Of a stretch of 7,600 nucleotides of DNA, positions 7,454 to 7,600 are shown piece by piece. This DNA is from Boseongicola sp. SB0675_bin_26 (GTDB lineage Bacteria; Pseudomonadota; Alphaproteobacteria; Rhodobacterales; Rhodobacteraceae). The stretch covers positions 1-7,600 of the forward strand of contig VYCX01000259.1 in assembly GCA_009843725.1 (NCBI GenBank), read 5' to 3'. The notes below the pieces were generated by a model that had not been told where the DNA came from, ran no database searches, and worked only from the letters and a program-made list of their open reading frames with translations. Within the stretch, counting starts at the first letter, position 1. Every line of letters begins with the position of its first letter. The translations under genes and the position numbers were made by a program.

Positions 7454-7482
7454 TTGCAAATCCATGACTTTCATGGTGCAAT
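7454..7482 (+). promoter_or_regulatory. Candidate sigma-70 promoter for the GMC oxidoreductase gene
   Basis: TTGCAA (7454-7459, four of six matches to TTGACA) is followed after exactly 17 bases by TGCAAT (7477-7482, four of six matches to TATAAT). Transcription would start near 7489, inside the large inverted repeat. The 15-bp palindrome fills most of the spacer between the two boxes. The hexamer matches are modest, so this is a suggestion only. Confidence 0.35.
7462..7476. promoter_or_regulatory. 15-bp palindrome, possible IclR-type operator
   Basis: CCATGA (7462-7467) and TCATGG (7471-7476) are exact reverse complements around CTT. A length of about 15 bp is usual for IclR-family operators, but the base sequence is not a standard consensus I can match. 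It sits between the candidate -35 and -10 boxes of the GMC gene, where bound protein would block transcription. Confidence 0.4.
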
Positions 7483-7484
7483 TC

Positions 7485-7511
7485 AATAATGAGACAAATA
7501 GTCTCATTATT
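7485..7511. promoter_or_regulatory. 27-bp perfect inverted repeat, probable operator of the IclR-family regulator
   Basis: AATAATGAGAC (7485-7495) and GTCTCATTATT (7501-7511) are perfect 11-bp reverse complements around the spacer AAATA. The inner half-sites resemble, in layout, operators of the KdgR branch of the IclR family (ATGAAAC facing GTTTCAT), with a G in the middle of GAGAC. It lies 57 bp upstream of the regulator ATG and 32 bp upstream of the proposed GMC start. It has no T-run and neighbouring genes diverge from it, so a terminator is unlikely. Confidence 0.65.
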
Positions 7512-7543
7512 TAACATTTTGCGCAAGACCCGGGGGGTGCTTG

Positions 7544-7600
7544 GTGGAATTTGACTTTGTCATCGTGGGCGCCGGGTCGGCCGGCTGCGTGATGGCGAAC
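7544..7600 (+). CDS. GMC-family FAD oxidoreductase (choline dehydrogenase-like), 5' end only
   Basis: The 19 visible residues read MEFDFVIVGAGSAGCVMAN if the GTG start is taken as Met. This is the FAD-binding N-terminus of glucose-methanol-choline oxidoreductases: a beta strand, then GxGxxG in the form GAGSAG followed by C. The family includes choline dehydrogenase and many alcohol dehydrogenases, and the visible part cannot tell them apart. No ATG is available, because the frame is open only from 7502 and contains TTG (7541) and GTG (7544). GTG is preferred, since the G-run at 7532-7537 then lies six bases upstream as a ribosome binding site. The gene is divergent from the IclR-family regulator and probably controlled by it. 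If it is a choline dehydrogenase, it would feed glycine betaine to the demethylation genes nearby. Confidence 0.85.
   Translation, partial: MEFDFVIVGAGSAGCVMAN

Larger units (their letters stand above)
7429..7543. promoter_or_regulatory. AT-rich divergent control region between regulator and GMC oxidoreductase genes
   Basis: The 115-bp gap is clearly richer in A+T (especially 7445-7520) than the rest of the window. It holds two perfect palindromes (7462-7476 and 7485-7511) and short TTGC/GCAA symmetries at 7450-7459 (TTGCTTGCAA) and 7519-7526 (TTGCGCAA). It must drive at least the two divergent genes. The arrangement is typical of a locally acting repressor or activator with its binding sites between divergent promoters. 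Confidence 0.65.

Noticed and set aside
7485..7511. The inverted repeat as a bidirectional terminator or a transposon end
   Set aside because: The flanking genes diverge, so no transcript needs to end here. No T-run follows the stem, no transposase is nearby, and no target-site duplication is visible.
1..7600. CRISPR arrays, tRNA or rRNA genes, insertion sequences, phage or toxin-antitoxin genes
   Set aside because: No regularly spaced repeats, no structural RNA signatures and no transposase or integrase motifs were seen. The window is filled by metabolic genes and one regulator.

Overview
The window has high G+C throughout and carries a compact catabolic locus. The organism is most likely an alphaproteobacterium, possibly Rhodobacterales-like. 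That is inferred from base composition, from a PutA that lacks the N-terminal ribbon-helix-helix domain, and from the mix of quaternary-amine genes; it is not proven.

Almost everything lies on the minus strand and is read from right to left. From upstream to downstream the genes are: an IclR-family regulator (7428 to 6601); a FAD/GcvT-type dimethylglycine- or sarcosine-dehydrogenase-like flavoprotein (6376 to 3968); an MttB-superfamily (trimethylamine methyltransferase-like, non-pyrrolysine) methyltransferase that overlaps it by one base (3968 to 2448); and the N-terminal 755 residues of a bifunctional proline dehydrogenase / P5C dehydrogenase, putA, which runs off the left edge. On the plus strand at the right edge, a GMC-family FAD oxidoreductase (choline-dehydrogenase-like) starts at about 7544 and leaves the window after 19 codons.

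The gap between the regulator and the GMC gene (7429-7543) is conspicuously AT-rich. It contains a perfect inverted repeat with 11-bp arms (7485-7511) and a second 15-bp palindrome (7462-7476). These are good candidates for the operators of the IclR protein. The gap between the regulator and the flavoprotein gene (6377-6600) holds another perfect 11-bp inverted repeat and a stem-loop behind the regulator gene.

Read together, the enzymes suggest stepwise removal of N-methyl groups from a quaternary or tertiary amine, with C1 units passed to a cofactor such as tetrahydrofolate. Because PutA follows directly, the most interesting hypothesis is catabolism of an N-methylated proline: proline betaine (stachydrine) to N-methylproline to proline to glutamate. 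Choline / glycine betaine / dimethylglycine is the main alternative, and the GMC gene favours it. The substrate cannot be decided from sequence alone.
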